Shown here: positions 32,674 through 45,689 of the stretch, piece by piece | Numbering within the stretch: position 1 is the stretch's first letter | Layout of the letters: every line of letters starts with the position of its first letter | Origin: Henricia sp. BOLD:AAB3569 | Lineage: Eukaryota > Echinodermata > Asteroidea > Spinulosida > Echinasteridae | NCBI GenBank assembly: GCA_037783545.1 | Contig: JBBELK010001081.1 | Span: 124,001-188,000, forward strand | Direction: 5' to 3' | Length of the DNA: 64,000 nucleotides | Made by a program: the position numbers and the translations under genes | Notes under the pieces: model-generated | What the model was told of the DNA's origin: nothing | What the model saw: the letters and a program-made list of their open reading frames with translations, nothing else | Database searches by the model: none

Positions 32674-32774
32674 GGGTCCAATTTCATAAAGCCCATTTAG
32701 AAACATTCCTAAATTTAATTTTATTGTTCCTAAATCCACTTAAGAATGTTTTTAACTTTTGTGAAATAGGACCC
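32674..32774. mobile_element. Palindromic MITE, 101 bp
   Basis: GGGTCCAATTTCATAAAG at the left end is matched by CTTTTGTGAAATAGGACCC at the right. The inner sequence (AACATTCCTAAATTTA, TAAATCCACTTAAGAATG) continues the symmetry. Terminal words of this type are common in invertebrate MITEs. Confidence 0.7.
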
Positions 32775-33645
32775 AGGACCAACTTAGACCCTGACCTGTA
32801 TTTGAGCTCAAGCTTGACCAAGTCAGTCCAAATCATTTTGTTATCTGAAATAAGTCTTCCTCTACTTGGGTCTCAAGTCAAGTCAAACTGCCTTCGGGTC
32901 CTTCCATTTCAAATCCGACCATCTCAGATTTTGATAAAACTTGGCACACTCATTTCAAGTTGCAAGTGTCAATGATTGTGCCTGTGATCTTTGGCAGCTC
33001 GTAAGTTTGCTTTAGACCGAGAAAAATATTCTTTGCGAGGTGAGATACATTTCGAATGCTCAAAATTATTTTAAGTGGTAGAAATGATGTGTTTTACATT
33101 CTCAGAATTTCATTTCAAGTGCAAGTGTCATCTTGTGCCCCAACTGAATGCAGTATTTTAAGAAAACGCTTTTTTTTTTTTTAAGGCGACATTTGCGATA
33201 AAAGTGAATGTGGAAAGTATACTTAGAATTGGATTATCTGTTGACTCAAGCAGGTAATGTCCTTAAAATCTTTGCTAAATCATGTAGGCTATACGAAAAA
33301 ATACCCAAATTTATAAAGAGATACATATAACATTTTGGCATCTATACCAAATCAGACATGTCAGACCCGTAAGGGGCCTCAATAAACCTACCACTGGTCG
33401 TGCCGGTAGGTTTACCGAGACCTGTTTACGGGTCTAAAACAACATTGACAAACTTATCAATAAAAAACAAAACCCCAAATTTCGCACACTCAGTTTTACT
33501 TATGTTTTTCTTCAAAGACATAGGCCTATGATGACATCAAACGCTACCTGAACACTTTCAATGATGTAGGCGTATAAAAAAGGGGAAACATTAAGGCCCT
33601 TAATTTCGGTAAGTCAAGGCCCCCTACCAGTCGACGTAATCTCAC
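32775..33645. other. Non-coding stretch with a hairpin
   Basis: No gene recognised. 33362-33438 is an imperfect hairpin (AGACCCGTAAGG... and ...CTGTTTACGGGTCT, with inner GGTAGGTTTA and TAAACCTACC). Confidence 0.3.
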
Positions 33646-33837
33646 TGTTATGTTTTGTTGTATGCTGCTTAATGAAATCACTTCATTAGAGAATGATTTA
33701 CTGGAACTGACTATGTGGTTTATTCTACATGTCATTCACGCTTCAAAAGATGGCGACCCCAAATAACATACAACACATGTGACTAACACTGAGGGCGCTA
33801 TAACGATATAACAGTATCGTAACATCTTTCCTTCTTT
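33646..33837 (-). mobile_element. Gypsy 3' LTR (179 bp) with adjoining polypurine tract
   Basis: On the minus strand the LTR begins TGTTACG at 33824 and ends CATAACA at 33646, so TGTTA...TAACA are the inverted ends. An AATAAA signal lies at about 33715-33728. Immediately upstream (33825-33837) is the purine run AAAGAAGGAAAGA, the expected plus-strand primer. The matching 5' LTR was not found in the window. Confidence 0.75.
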
Positions 33838-34031
33838 AAAAGGTTTAAAACAACAGAAAAACTTTGCTTTAAAACTGTTCCTTAGTAACACTAATTTCTC
33901 TTTAAGAAATTACAATAAAACATTTAACACATTAGACAAATAGAGTTATGTAATAAAAGGATGTCCATAAACATGTACTTGATGATTTGAGACTGAAAAG
34001 TTTGTGTTCTGAGTTCAAGTCACATAATCCT

Positions 34032-35482
34032 TTAGATAACTTGGTTGTTTCCGTTCTCGCGTGCTGTGTCGTGTCGGTTCGCGTTTTGTTGCTCTGTGTG
34101 TGTGTTCGCTTGTATTGCGTGGCTGTTTGGTTTATCCGGTATTGGCTCCTCAGTGGGAGTGTTTGGCTCTCTTGGTGGGATAAAACTTTCCTGAGTGCTC
34201 CTGAGGTGTTTCCGATTACGGCGGTACTCACGACCATTCTCGGTGATCACTTTATCTGTTGACCTTCTCCTGTACTTGGGCTTTTCCCGAAATTTTGGCA
34301 TTGGCTTTGGGAAGGAGACGGACCGTGTCTCCTGCTTGGAGATTGGGAAGTGCTTTGACATGTCTGTTTTGTGAGGGCTTCAGCAGTTGCGACTTTGTGG
34401 GCAAGTTAGTTTTAGTACGGCGTCCATACAGGCGTTGGGCTGGGGAGCTAGTCATGCCTTCCGTTGGGGTGTTTCTTCAAGCTAGTAGAGCGAGGCATAT
34501 GTCTCCGTGACTGTCATTTGTTTTGCGAATGAGTCTCTTTGCAATTTTGATGGCACTTTCCACTTTGCCGTTGCTCTGGGGAAACTCTGGGGAGCTGGTA
34601 ACGTGGTCAAACTCGTACTCATTTGCAAATTCAGCGAATTCCCTCGAGCTGAACGGTGGTCCATTATCGGAGTATAGTGTGTCCGGTATGCCGTGTGAAG
34701 CGAACTGGCGTTTGAGGCGTTTGATGACAGCCTTTGCATCTTTGTTATGCGGAAGACTGTCTATTTCAAAATAGTCGGAGAAATAGTCCACACTGCACAT
34801 GTAGTTCATGTTATCGACTGTGCACAAGTCTATGCCGATTTTCTGCCAGGGTCGCTGTGGTACGTTATGCGATATGAGGGGTTCTCTCTGCTGTCGTGGT
34901 TGATATTTGTTACAGGTTTCACAGGAAGAGATGTAGTCTGTTATGTCATGTGTGATACCTGGCCAACAGACACAATCTCGTGCTCTCTTGAGCGTGCCTT
35001 GTACTCCAGTGTGCGCATTATGCAGGCGTTCACGCACTCGAGGTCTCGCTGACTTTGGAATAACACAGCGAGTACCACGAAAGATGATACCGTTCTGGTG
35101 TGTAAGTTCATCGAGGATACTGAAGTAGGGGCGGGCCTCGGCTGGCAAGTCCGTCTTTTGATCTGGCCAGCCACTTAAGATGAAGTTTGTAGAAAACGTC
35201 CACATCATATTGCTTCAGTCTGATAAGCAGGCGTTGAAGACGCTTTGGGGCTGCTGCTAGTGGTTTGCGACTTATGGAGACCAGTGGCTTATGGTCTGTC
35301 CAAAGCACTACCTTCCGTCCATAGGTGTATTGGTGATTGCGCTCTAGCCCAAAAACTTGAGCCAGTACTTCATTTTCTATCTGTGAATATCTCGTTTCCG
35401 CAGGTGTGAGTGCTCTACTCGCGTAAGTGATAGGTTGGCCTCCTTGAAGCAATGCAAATCCAAGGCCTTTTTCCGATGCATC
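34032..35482 (-). pseudogene. pol: Gypsy RNase H and integrase, downstream half of split pol
   Basis: Order on the minus strand: RNase H from 35482 (DASEKGLGFALLQGG, ENEVLAQVFGLER, LWTDHKPL); a deletion or frameshift near 35160; the integrase zinc finger (LHNAHTG ... SCETC); the DDE core (KIGIDLCTVD, LYSDNGPPF, GKVESAIK) in the frame 35208-34477; then the C-terminal domain in two further frames (LQAGDTVRLLPK at 34455-34252, VITENGREYRRNRKHLRS at 34361-34032). It has the features of Ty3/Gypsy elements of the K02A2.6-like type. Its upstream half continues beyond 47963, separated by the 12.48-kb insertion. Confidence 0.85.
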
Positions 35483-37500
35483 CCCAGGTAGCAAGCCCAT
35501 ATGGGGCCCATATGGGAAATACCTGGGCTATCTGGGCATTGCCAAACCCATATGTATTCCATATTGGGCCCATATGGGTTTCCTCAAATGGGTGTCCATA
35601 TGGGCTGGCCCGTATGGGTAACATATGGGATAAACCTGGGCAAGCCCATATGGGATTAACACGATCTGGCCCATATGGGATTCTTATGGGATACACCTGG
35701 GCAAGCCCATATGAAATCTAGCTGGGCTGACCCATATGGGAATCGTACGGGATAAACCCGGGCAACCCCATATGGGATCTACACGGGCTGGCCCGTATGG
35801 GTAACATATGGGATAAACCTGGGCAAGCCCATATGGGATTAACACGATCTGGCCCATAGGGGATTCTTATGGGATACACCTGGGCAAGCCCATATGAAAT
35901 CTAGCTGGGCTGACCCATATGGGAATCGTACGGGAGAAACCCGGGCAACCCCATATGGGATCTACACGGGCTGGCCCGTATGGGTAACATATGGGATAAA
36001 CCTGGGCAAGCCCATATGGGATTAACACGATCTGGCCCATATGGGATTCTTATGGGATACACCTGGGCAAGCCCATATGAAATCTAGCTGGGCTGACCCA
36101 TATGGGAATCGTACGGGATAAACCCGGGCAACCCCATATGGGATCTACACGGACTGGCCCATATGGGAATCATGTGGGATAAGCTGGGCAAGGCCAAATG
36201 GGATTAATACGATCTGGCCCATATGGGATTCTTATGGGATAAACCTGGGCAAGCCCATATGAAATATAGCTGGGCTGACCCATATGTGAATTGTATGGGA
36301 TAAACCCGGGCAACCCCATATGGGATCTACCTGGGCTGGCCAGTATGGGAATCATATGGGAAAAACCTGGGCAAACCCAAATGGGATATACACGGGCTGG
36401 CCCATATGGGAATCATGTGGGATAAACCTGGGCAAGCCCAAATGGGATCAACACGGGTCGGCCCATATGGGAATCATATGGGATAAACGGGGGCAAGCAC
36501 ACATGGGATTTATATGGGTTGGCCCACATGGGATTTATATGGGATAGACATGGACAAACCCATATGGGATATACACGGGTATGCCCATGTGGGAATCATA
36601 TGGGATAAACATGGGCATATCCATATGGGATCTACGCGGACTGGCCCATATGGGAATCATATGGAATAAACACGGGCAAGCCCACATGGGATCTACACGG
36701 GCTGGACCATAAGGGAATCATATGGGATAAACCTGGGAAAGCCCGTATGGGATCTACACGGTTCAGCCCATATATGGGAATCATATGGGATAAACAAGGA
36801 CAAACCCACATGAGATTTATATGGGTAGGCCCACATGGGATTTATATGGGATAGACTTGGACAAACCGATATGGGATCTACACGGGTTGACCCATATGGG
36901 AATCATATGGAATAAACATGCGCAAGCCCATATATGGGATCTACACGGGTTGGCCCATATGGAAATTATGTGGTATAAACCTGGGAAAGCGTATACTGGA
37001 TCTACGCGGGCTAGCCCGTATGGGAATCATATGGGATAAACATGGGAAAGCCCGTATGGGATCTACACGGGTCAGCCCATATGGGAATCATATGGGATAA
37101 ACAAGGACAAGCCCACATGATATTTATATGGGTTGGCCCACGTGGGATTTATATGGGATAGACATGGACAAACCCATATGGGATCTACACGGGTTGGTCC
37201 ATATGGGAATCATATGCAATAAACATGGGCAAGCCCATATATAAGGGATATACACGGGCTGGACCATAAGGGAATCATATGGGATAAACCTGGGAAAGCC
37301 CGTATGGGATCTACACGGTTCAGCCCATATGGGAATCATATGGGATAAACAAGGACAAACCCACATGAGATTTATATGGGTAGGCCCACATGGGATTTAT
37401 ATGGGATAGACTTGGACAAACCGATATGGGATCTACACGGGTTGACCCATATGGGAATCATATGGAATAAACATGCGCAAGCCCATATATGGGATATCCC
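35483..37500. repeat. CCCATATGGG minisatellite, left array with higher-order units
   Basis: Units of about 36 bp, each centred on the palindrome CCCATATGGG or a one-base variant. Between the cores sit GGATAAACCTGGGCAAG, GATCTACACGGGCTGG and GATTAACACGATCTGG. In the first third these group into a higher-order repeat: GGCTGGCCCGTATGGGTAAC recurs near 35603, 35786 and 35970, about 184 bp apart. After about 36200 the order becomes irregular, with a 95% similar reappearance of one block near 36821 and 37376. Confidence 0.9.
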
Positions 37501-37885
37501 TTACAGAAATGTCCCATGGAATTCCCATGGGAAAATATCCCATGGGACACCATGTTGAATTGGCCACCATGTAGCATGGGATTTTTCCCATGGGGTATTT
37601 CCCATGGGTTTTTTTCCCATGGGGTTTTTCTCATGGGTTTTTTTCCCATGGGTTTTTTTTCCCCATTGGGTTTTTTTTCCCATGGGTTTTTTTCCCATGG
37701 GTTTTTTCCCCATGGGCTTTTTCCCCATGGGCTTTTTCCCCATGGGCTTTTTCCCCATGGGGGTTTTCCCCATGGGGGTTTTCCCCATGGGTTTCAGAAT
37801 TCGTTTGGGAAATTTCCCATGCTCACAATGCTTTATATTGTCCCATGCACCCCATGGGCTTTGTCCCATGCACCGCATTTTCCCA
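37500..37885. repeat. CCCATGGG minisatellite, left block
   Basis: TTTTTCCCATGGG-type units of 14-17 bp repeat about 15 times from 37575 to 37790 with little divergence, then fade. The core CCATGG is self-complementary. It directly follows the CATATG array. Confidence 0.9.
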
Positions 37886-39829
37886 TACTGTAGTTTAATT
37901 CTTGTTCAACAGAAACCTGTCAGGAAGATAATTTCAATAACAGGAAAACTTAAGTTCAAAATGTACAATTTATTTAAATGATTTTCAATAATAATACGAA
38001 AAGTACTGCAATATCAAAACATGCTAAATACAAGTTCTCTTTTTGTGATTGGTTTGGGTCTAAATTCGTACACAATAGGAAACAAATATGCAACTGTGTT
38101 TGATGTCCTTAGAAATTTGCAGAATGAGACAACACACAACATAGTGTACATGTATCTAAAGGAGAATGTTTGCAAATCCGCAGCAATTTCAGCCTTATGT
38201 ACCGTAGATGCATCCATGCTTGCATGGTTTTTGTGTTAAGCGAATGGTAACAAAGAAACAAATGGGTGCACAGACATTTTTAAAAACCACCTTCACTTCA
38301 GTTGTTAATTTATCACAAAAAATACCTCTTGCGATTTTTGCCACGAATTTCCTACGAATTGGTACGATTATCGGAGACTGCCTATAGACTCTACACACAA
38401 TCGTACCCAATCGTAACCAATCGTAGAAAATTCGTGACAATCGCACAAAAATAAACTCATGTGGTGTTTGTTACCGTTGCTATTAACACCGAGAACTAAT
38501 CTTTAATAATATGCTAAGTCCGCTGTGTGCGGAAAACCCCAAACAGGTCTTTTATTATGTGTGCACGTTGCTTTTGTTGTTTAAATGGTCAAGAGAAAAG
38601 ACAGATATATATTGTCAGAAAAAGATCCCCTACATTTTACTTTTTGTGAACCATGTTCAAGAAATCAAACGATGAGACACCTATCTGATATAAAACAGGT
38701 TAAGTCTAAAGGCTTTGTTGTACAGTTGTAAGCAGTCAGATAATCACAATATATCAAAAGTACAGCGAGCAGTTGCATAAATCACTGCAAGTGCTTTCTC
38801 ACAAAAGTTAGACTGACATATGTTGTCTCTTAAACAGTCAGTTTCTTGAAAGTTTCTTGGTTGAAAGTTTCGTGACTTAACCGTGAATATAAGCGTAGGA
38901 GTAATCTTTTCTCGGCGAGCAAAAACCTGCTGCATACATGCAACGGTGAAGCCAAAAGGCTCGCGACTGGGACAAATTGTAGCCCCAAAACACGGTCACC
39001 AGAGCGTAGTTGTCAAAAGTTATCCAACACAAGAAACTGTTGATACTTGCGGGCAGGATCGGTGATGGTTGCCCGTGTGCAGTAGTGGTTCAAAACACTT
39101 GCAAAACTCTCAAAACGTCGGTGCAAAAAGATGGCAAAAATCACTTTTTCGATGTTGCTGTAGGCCTACACGTACAAAGTCCATTTCCCGTTGAATGCAC
39201 TGCAGACTGTAGACTTGTAGACTTGTGCCTACAGTGGCCTCGGCGAAAAACAACAACGACGTACCCGTACCCGGCGCCGAAATGTTGTGCAGGATTTGTA
39301 CATGTAGCATACAACGGTTTCGTGCACGAGGCGAGCATCAAAACACGTACGTGGGGGAGTTCTCGAGCACTCGTCTCGGGTTCAAAACGGTCAAAATTTC
39401 ACTCTTTTGATACAATCATCAGCTCTTTGAAGTGGTACTTACAAAGTTACAATTTCACAAGGAAATCACAGGACGTTCGTGTTAGGCATGGAACAAGTAA
39501 ATTCGCCTCAAAAGTTGGTAAATAATTCAGAGGGAAAATTTACTCGCGTGTTGAAAATGTCCCGTTCATGCAGATATAACCGTTATGCTTCGCGCGCGCG
39601 GTCGTGAAACTGAAACAGGAGAGAATAAACTGGTTTTCTGTCCTACTAGACTGGTTCCCTGTCTAGTAAACAGTTAATATACTTCGATAAAATACAGGCA
39701 TATAAAAATGTTGCCATAATAATAATGATTAAATAATAGGTTTGGCTTGAAAAGGCAAATAATTTTGACTGGTTGCTACATTTTGTCATATCTGTAGGTG
39801 CTGTCATTTTTTTTTTTTTAATTGACAGG
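37886..39829. other. Unrecognised stretch inside the 12.5-kb element
   Basis: Apart from the MITE copy at 38329-38449 no gene or repeat family is recognised. Confidence 0.3.
38329..38449. mobile_element. GGGCCTCCC-type MITE, eroded copy
   Basis: TGCGATTTTTGCCACGAATT at the left and AATTCGTGACAATCGCACA at the right, with GACTCTACACACAATCGTAC in the middle, match the better copy at 48928-49082. The outer GGGCCTCCCACTG ends are lost. Confidence 0.75.
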
Positions 39830-41070
39830 AGGCCGGAATAACATGCAGACCAATTGAAACCAATTCAGTACAATTGGAAATTCCAATTGGACGAAAACAA
39901 TTGGCAGAAGGAATGACAGACCAATTGAAACCATTTGAGTACCAATTGGAAATACCAAATGGAGGAAAACATTGACAGGAGGAATAACAGACCAATTGAA
40001 ACCAATTCAGTACATTCCAATTCAAAATTAAATTGGTTTGAATAGGTCGTTTTCAGTAGAGAATGCTGTCTACACAATCCCCATGGTGTTCCCATGTAGT
40101 TTAATAAATTCCCATGGCGTTCCAATGCTGTTCAGAAAATTCCCATGGTGTTCCCATGCAGTTTAAATAATTTCCATGGTGTTCCCATACTGTTCAGATG
40201 ATTCCCATGGTGTTCCCATGCAGTTTAAATAATTCCCATGGTGTTCCCTTACTGTTCAGATAATTCCCATGGTGTCCCCATGCAGTTTAAATAATTCCCA
40301 TGCTGTTCAGAAAAGCCCCATGGTGTTCACATGCTGTCTGTCCAATTCTCTTGGTGTTCCCATGCTGTTAAGGAAATTCCCATGGTGTTCCCATGCCGTC
40401 TATCAAATTCCCATGGTATTCCCATGCCGCCCATCAAATTCCCATGGTATTCCCATGCAGTCCATCAAATTCCCATGAATTATCCCATGGGGATCCCTTT
40501 AACTTACGTGGTGTTTTTGATAACCCAATGGGTTTCCCATGGTGTCCCATGGGTTACCCATGGGACACCATGGGATTCCCATGGGAATCACATGGGGCAT
40601 TTTCACGGGTTGGCCCATATGGAAATCATGTGGGATAAACCTGGGAAAGCCTATATTGGATCTACTAGGGCTAGCCCGTATGTGAATCGTATGGGATAAA
40701 CATGAGAAAGCCCGTATGGGATCTACACGGGTTGGTCCATATGGGAATCATATGCAATAAACATGGGCAAGCCCATATATAAGGGATATACACAGGTTGG
40801 CCCATATGGAAATCATGTAGGATAAACCTGGGAAAGCCTAGTATATGGTATCAATTAAGCGGGCTGGCCTGTATGGGAATCATATGGGATAAACCACCGG
40901 TTGGCCCATACGGGAATTATGTGGGATGGGTATATAATCCCATATATTGGATTCATCTGGGCTGGCGCAAATGGGGATCATGTGGGAACATCTCGGCCGG
41001 GGAATCCCATATGGGCTTCTCAAGAGTTGGCCCATATATGGGTATCATATGATAGAAACATTGACATGCC
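39830..41070. repeat. Middle arrays: CAATTG, then CCATGG, then CATATG cores
   Basis: 39845-40040 has repeated CCAATTGaaaCCAATTCAGTA-type units with the palindrome CCAATTGG. 40075-40590 has ATTCCCATGGTGTTCCCATG units. 40600-41070 returns to CCCATATGGG units with the same linkers as the left array (GGATAAACCTGGGAAAGC, CACGGGTTGGTCC). The order mirrors the left side, where CATATG is followed by CCATGG. Confidence 0.85.
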
Positions 41071-43597
41071 CACATGGATATTGGGGGAACACAAGTTTGA
41101 TATAAAAACTGAATGGGCTATAGCCCAAAATTGGTGTCGTGTGGGTCGAAGCGTGAGGATACTAGTCTAATTTCCTTTGTGAGAATATGTTTGGGGTATA
41201 GAAACTAGTACTAGTACATACATGTTATGTAGTGTCGCATTAAGTCTAATTATTATGTCGGTTCCGAATTCAGCTTTTTTTCAGAAATGTGTAGTGAACA
41301 CAAACGTTGGTGTCATATGGTATTCTTTCCACACATACACAAAGGTGAAAGATCGATGGTAACCATAGGAACTTTCTTTGGAATGTATTACCCCCATGCA
41401 ATTAAATAGAGTGGTCCAGCAGAACACCCCTGCAGACCTTAAAGTGTAAAGTTCGAATGGACTCCAGCGACTGCATTGGCTGGTGTTAAAGACGACCACC
41501 AATGCCAAGCCAGTATACATGTATGAAATGCTGCTTCACCAGTTTTAAAATCTGCTACACACACGAATAGATGGCACACATGGCACTACGTTTGCCATAC
41601 GTGCCATAAACGTACAAGAACACAACAACACCAGAATAGATCGACTAGAAGAGAATGAATGGACCCTCTTTGTCGAAGACATTCAGGTATGCAATAATAC
41701 TTAATGTAACCACATAACTGTATATATTTCTTATCTTTTTCACTCATTTATTATGTTGACAGGATACCTAAAGGTAGGCGGTAGACCTTTTTTATGTACC
41801 GGTATTTGGAAATCATTTACAGAAAATAACCTCGATATGTTATACCTCGATATGCTATACTAATCATATGTGGCTGATGTTCCAAGTAAACTCTTCATAT
41901 TTTCTTTTAGGCCTATTTTCTTAAATCTGCACTTACTGATGACTGAGAATTAGCGAGTCAAATTACTATACTTTTTGTAAAGAATTGTGTTTTTATGTGA
42001 CGATACTGCTCGGCGTCGTATAACCATGTTGAAATTCATGGTTGGCGCATACTATACTGTAGGCCTACTAGTACTAGTGCATGTTTTGTGCACTGAGCCA
42101 CTCCTTGTTGGACATTCCAGAGCCATCTGTGGTTTCTCCATTATGAGGCCTTGGGGCATGGCTATAGTGGTTTGTTTACTAGATAGCCAAGTAGCTTTAT
42201 AGCACAAGGCTAGCCTGGGTAAATAAGGGTGGTTATTAGCAGTGCAGCTGGGCAGTGCAAGTATATTTCATGCACTCCCTTAATCACAATAGTCATGCAG
42301 TTTTGGAGTAATTTAAAGAAAACGTCGTGCAGTTGAAAAAGTGTATTTTCAGTTTTCAAATAATTATTCGGAACCATATTTTCAAACTTAACATTGGAAA
42401 CATCTATAACAACAAATTGAACATATAAAAAAGATGCAAATTTACTGTGCACACAAGTGTCCAAAAATCAAAGAGACAATACTTTGAGGAAGCGGGGAGA
42501 TCATTTTCTTTGCTTCAGTGGAATGTGCACGGGATAAAATCGTACGAATTCGGGCAATCGAATATTACTTGGTTTCCAGGAGCCTCAGATCATTCCTAAT
42601 AGTTGATTAGGCTGCATAGTCCCGGTATAATCAGCTTGTGCCCGTTGTCATGTGTAAAAATGTTTAGTTATCAAATAGTTACTGTCAATATTTCGAATTA
42701 TTGGCGGTTCGCCAATAATTGAACTTACGGCAAGGCGTAAAAACAGCTGTATCAAAACGGCATTTTTCACAGGGTTGCCGATGCATGAAATACGTAATGA
42801 TTTTTGTCCACCTTAAAATAAAGTAAATGCTTCGTTAGGAGAAAACAAAAATCGAATTTGTTAAGAACCACGGACATTATAACTTAAAAGCACCAATATG
42901 TCATTTTTTTAAAAAAATAAAGGAGTTCTTAAGAGTGTTCAACTGAAGGTGGTTTTTTTTGTTATTAAAGATTTTTACCACTAAATATTTATGCACAAAA
43001 ACAATGCATGGATTTTTCTGCAGTATTGCTGCATCTACATGTACATGTATGTGACTGAAATTTCTACAAGGCACGTTTTATAATGTTTTTAAGTCGGGAG
43101 TGGAAATATCGCCTTTTTTAACAATTACCAATCATGTAGGCCAACTCTATCTTTAGAAAAATTATACCATCTGCAGCCATCTAACACTAGTTGCACATAA
43201 ATACGATCATGGGGATATTTGCTACCTTGTTACCAGAATAAAAACAATGAATAAATTGTGACCTAGTAATTTCCCTGTTAAAAGCAGTACATGTATGTTA
43301 AACAGTAGGCCTACGTGCTATTATTTATGAGGTTTGGCTATTTTTTGCAGGTCACACAGCTTGCTGTACTGATGTGGGGCAAAAAGGAGTTCCAACGCCT
43401 ATAACATAACAAAATAATCTGCGTAAGTATGGTTCGAAACTGTTTTTAACTTTTGTAATACACTCTGGCAGCAATTAATGGGCTACATATTGAATGGCCA
43501 GTTAAAATAAGCCTCGTATACTGATGGATGTTTACATATTTACTTGTTGGGCCCCTGAACTAAGAAAAGTATGACATAATAATAGGTTCAATAAGAA
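41071..43597. other. Unrecognised stretch inside the 12.5-kb element
   Basis: No gene, RNA or repeat family recognised. TACATGTACATGTA occurs at 43037-43050. Confidence 0.25.
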
Positions 43598-44455
43598 ACT
43601 AGAGCTTGGCGTTTGTTTTTTAACAAACGCTAGGTGATCGGGTGACATGCACATTGAGCTCATGATGACGTCACACTTTTGAAATTGGTTGAAAACTTGA
43701 GTTGGTCGATGTTGCAAAAGAAACATTCACTTATCGATTGCCAGTATTGGAATTCTCAGTACATGACTCTTTGACTATTCAACGCTAAAATTGTGAATCT
43801 TATGACGTCATTATTGGCACAGTCAAGCTCATCACGACGTCACTATTGTGTGCACAAATTGTTTAAAGTTGTACTGAAGAACAAGTTCTTTACTGTGGTG
43901 AAATAATCTTTCCAATATCTATTAGAGTTCTCAAGATTTTATCATTTGAGATCATATTACGTAACCGCTGTGCATATGATCATTGTGAACGTCATCATTG
44001 GTATAGTCATTGGTATAGTCATAAAGTGCACATGTGTTGGAACATTTCGATTTGTAGAACTATGGTCAAATTCCCTACCACATTGGCTCTATTTGCATTC
44101 AAAATGCTAATTTTCTGTTAACTTCCGGTTTAGACCGGAAGTAGGGGTCACATTTCGACCTATAATGCTGTGAAAGAATTGTTCAAGTATCTATTACGGT
44201 TCTTCAGATACGAATTTATGAAATTTTGGTAATTTGACACCTGTGATCCGACATCATGATGTCACACTTTTGTGCACAAATTGTTCAACAATTTAATGAA
44301 CATCAAGTTCTTAATTAATGTGCGAAGGAATCATACAAATATCTGTTGTACATGTAGTTCTCAAGATGCAGCATTTTTAAACAATTCAGCTTCAGTATCT
44401 TGTGTAATTTGACACCATATTACGTAACCACCGTCGATGTGATGACGTCACCATT
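43598..44455 (-). mobile_element. Helentron-like element, copy 2, truncated
   Basis: Read on the minus strand it ends with the hairpin GCGTTTGTT...AACAAACGC and CTAG before T (about 43599-43634), as does the copy at 13710-16366. The body matches the 3' part of copy 1 in order, including GGTTACGTAATATGATC, which lacks the solo LTR of copy 1. TGACGTCA palindromes recur. The match stops at 44455, where the foldback begins. Confidence 0.65.
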
Positions 44456-45268
44456 GGTGAGTGCAGCGCGGCAGTGTGATTTTTCCGCGATAGTGTGAAC
44501 TCCCCTTAAAGCACGGTTCACACTACTTTTAGAAATCTAAAAGTGTTTATTTGACGTTTATATTGGGACGTTATCATTTTTTAAGTTACACTTTTAGCCC
44601 TTTAACAAGTTAACCTTATTCGCCGTGGTGAAGCATGGTACACGCCCTTTAATGGTCCAAAAACCTGTGTCAATAATCTTACGTGACATTCCAAATCAGA
44701 CATTTAAAAACACACAATAATCAGATTGTAATCTGAAGACTTCTGTAGCCTTGTCGTTCTTTTCTGATGTTCGAGTCATCATGGGAAAAGAATGACAAGG
44801 GTACAGAAGTCTTGAGATTACAAGGACCTCCATGGTGTGTTCTGATTTGGAATGTCGGGTAAGATTTTTGACACAGGTTCTTGGACCATTAAAGGGCGTG
44901 TAGCATGCTTCACCACGGCGAATGGGGTTAAACTGTTAAAGGGCTATAAGTGTAACTTAAAAAATGATAACGTCCCAATATAAACGTCAAATAAACACTT
45001 TTAGCCTTCTAGAAGTAGGCTGCGCGTTGGTAAGGTCAGCGCACCGCGGTCAAAGTTCAGCAAATTCGAACTTTGACCCAGCTAAAAAAAACCCTGTTTT
45101 TTCCGTGATAGTGTGAACTCCCCTTAAGTGTGAACGTGAATCAACCCTTGCACGTAAATTTGCCGTGCATCAAAGTTACGCGCGTTAACGTGTGAAATAG
45201 CTCAGCCATTAAGTTTAAGGGGAGTTGACACTTTTGCGGAAAAATCACACTGCCGCGCTGCGCTCACC
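44456..45268. mobile_element. Foldback element, 813 bp
   Basis: 33-bp terminal inverted repeats (44456-44488 and 45236-45268, one mismatch; inner part GCAGCGCGGCAGTGTGATTT). Inside is a second, longer inverted repeat of about 230-bp arms: AAGTGTTTATTTGACGTTTA near 44541 against TAAACGTCAAATAAACACTT near 44981, with AAGACTTCTGTA against TACAGAAGTCTT near the centre at about 44770. GATAGTGTGAACTCCCCTTA recurs several times, and a related GATAGTGTGAACGCCCTTTA lies outside at about 45460. Confidence 0.85.
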
Positions 45269-45689
45269 GCATATTGCATGAGGTCCCAATCACCGATCTT
45301 TCAAAAAAAAAAATTTCAACTCTGGTAATTTGGAGCTTCTCTGATACCTCATTGGCTGCGTGTCGCGAAAGGCCGAGCACAAGTGGCAAACCAGTTTCTA
45401 TACAAACCAATTTCTGTATAATTCAATGGCACAGGCGCGCGCAAAGCCATTTTTGCCGCGATAGTGTGAACGCCCTTTAAGAATCTAGCCTAATATTAAG
45501 AAGAGTGTGTTTATATATTATAGTAATTCTACTGATGAATTTTCACTTCAGGTACTGAGACGTAATACAACAAACTACAGATGCGACAAAAGATGAAGTC
45601 CAGATATGTGCACGACATCCTTTCTCGATAATGCACGGGATTTAGGAGCATGGAATTTTGAGGGTGTAACAGCAGGCACGCAAAGACAG

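Noticed and set aside
35483-37500. CRISPR-like array of regular repeats and spacers
   Set aside because: Repeats are degenerate, linkers are themselves repeated, there are no cas genes and the context is animal DNA.
35500-37890. Long ORFs reading repeated HMG/PIW or HGFFP in the CATATG and CCATGG arrays, both strands
   Set aside because: Open frames arise because the repeat units lack stops. There is no start context or domain, and similar frames exist on both strands.
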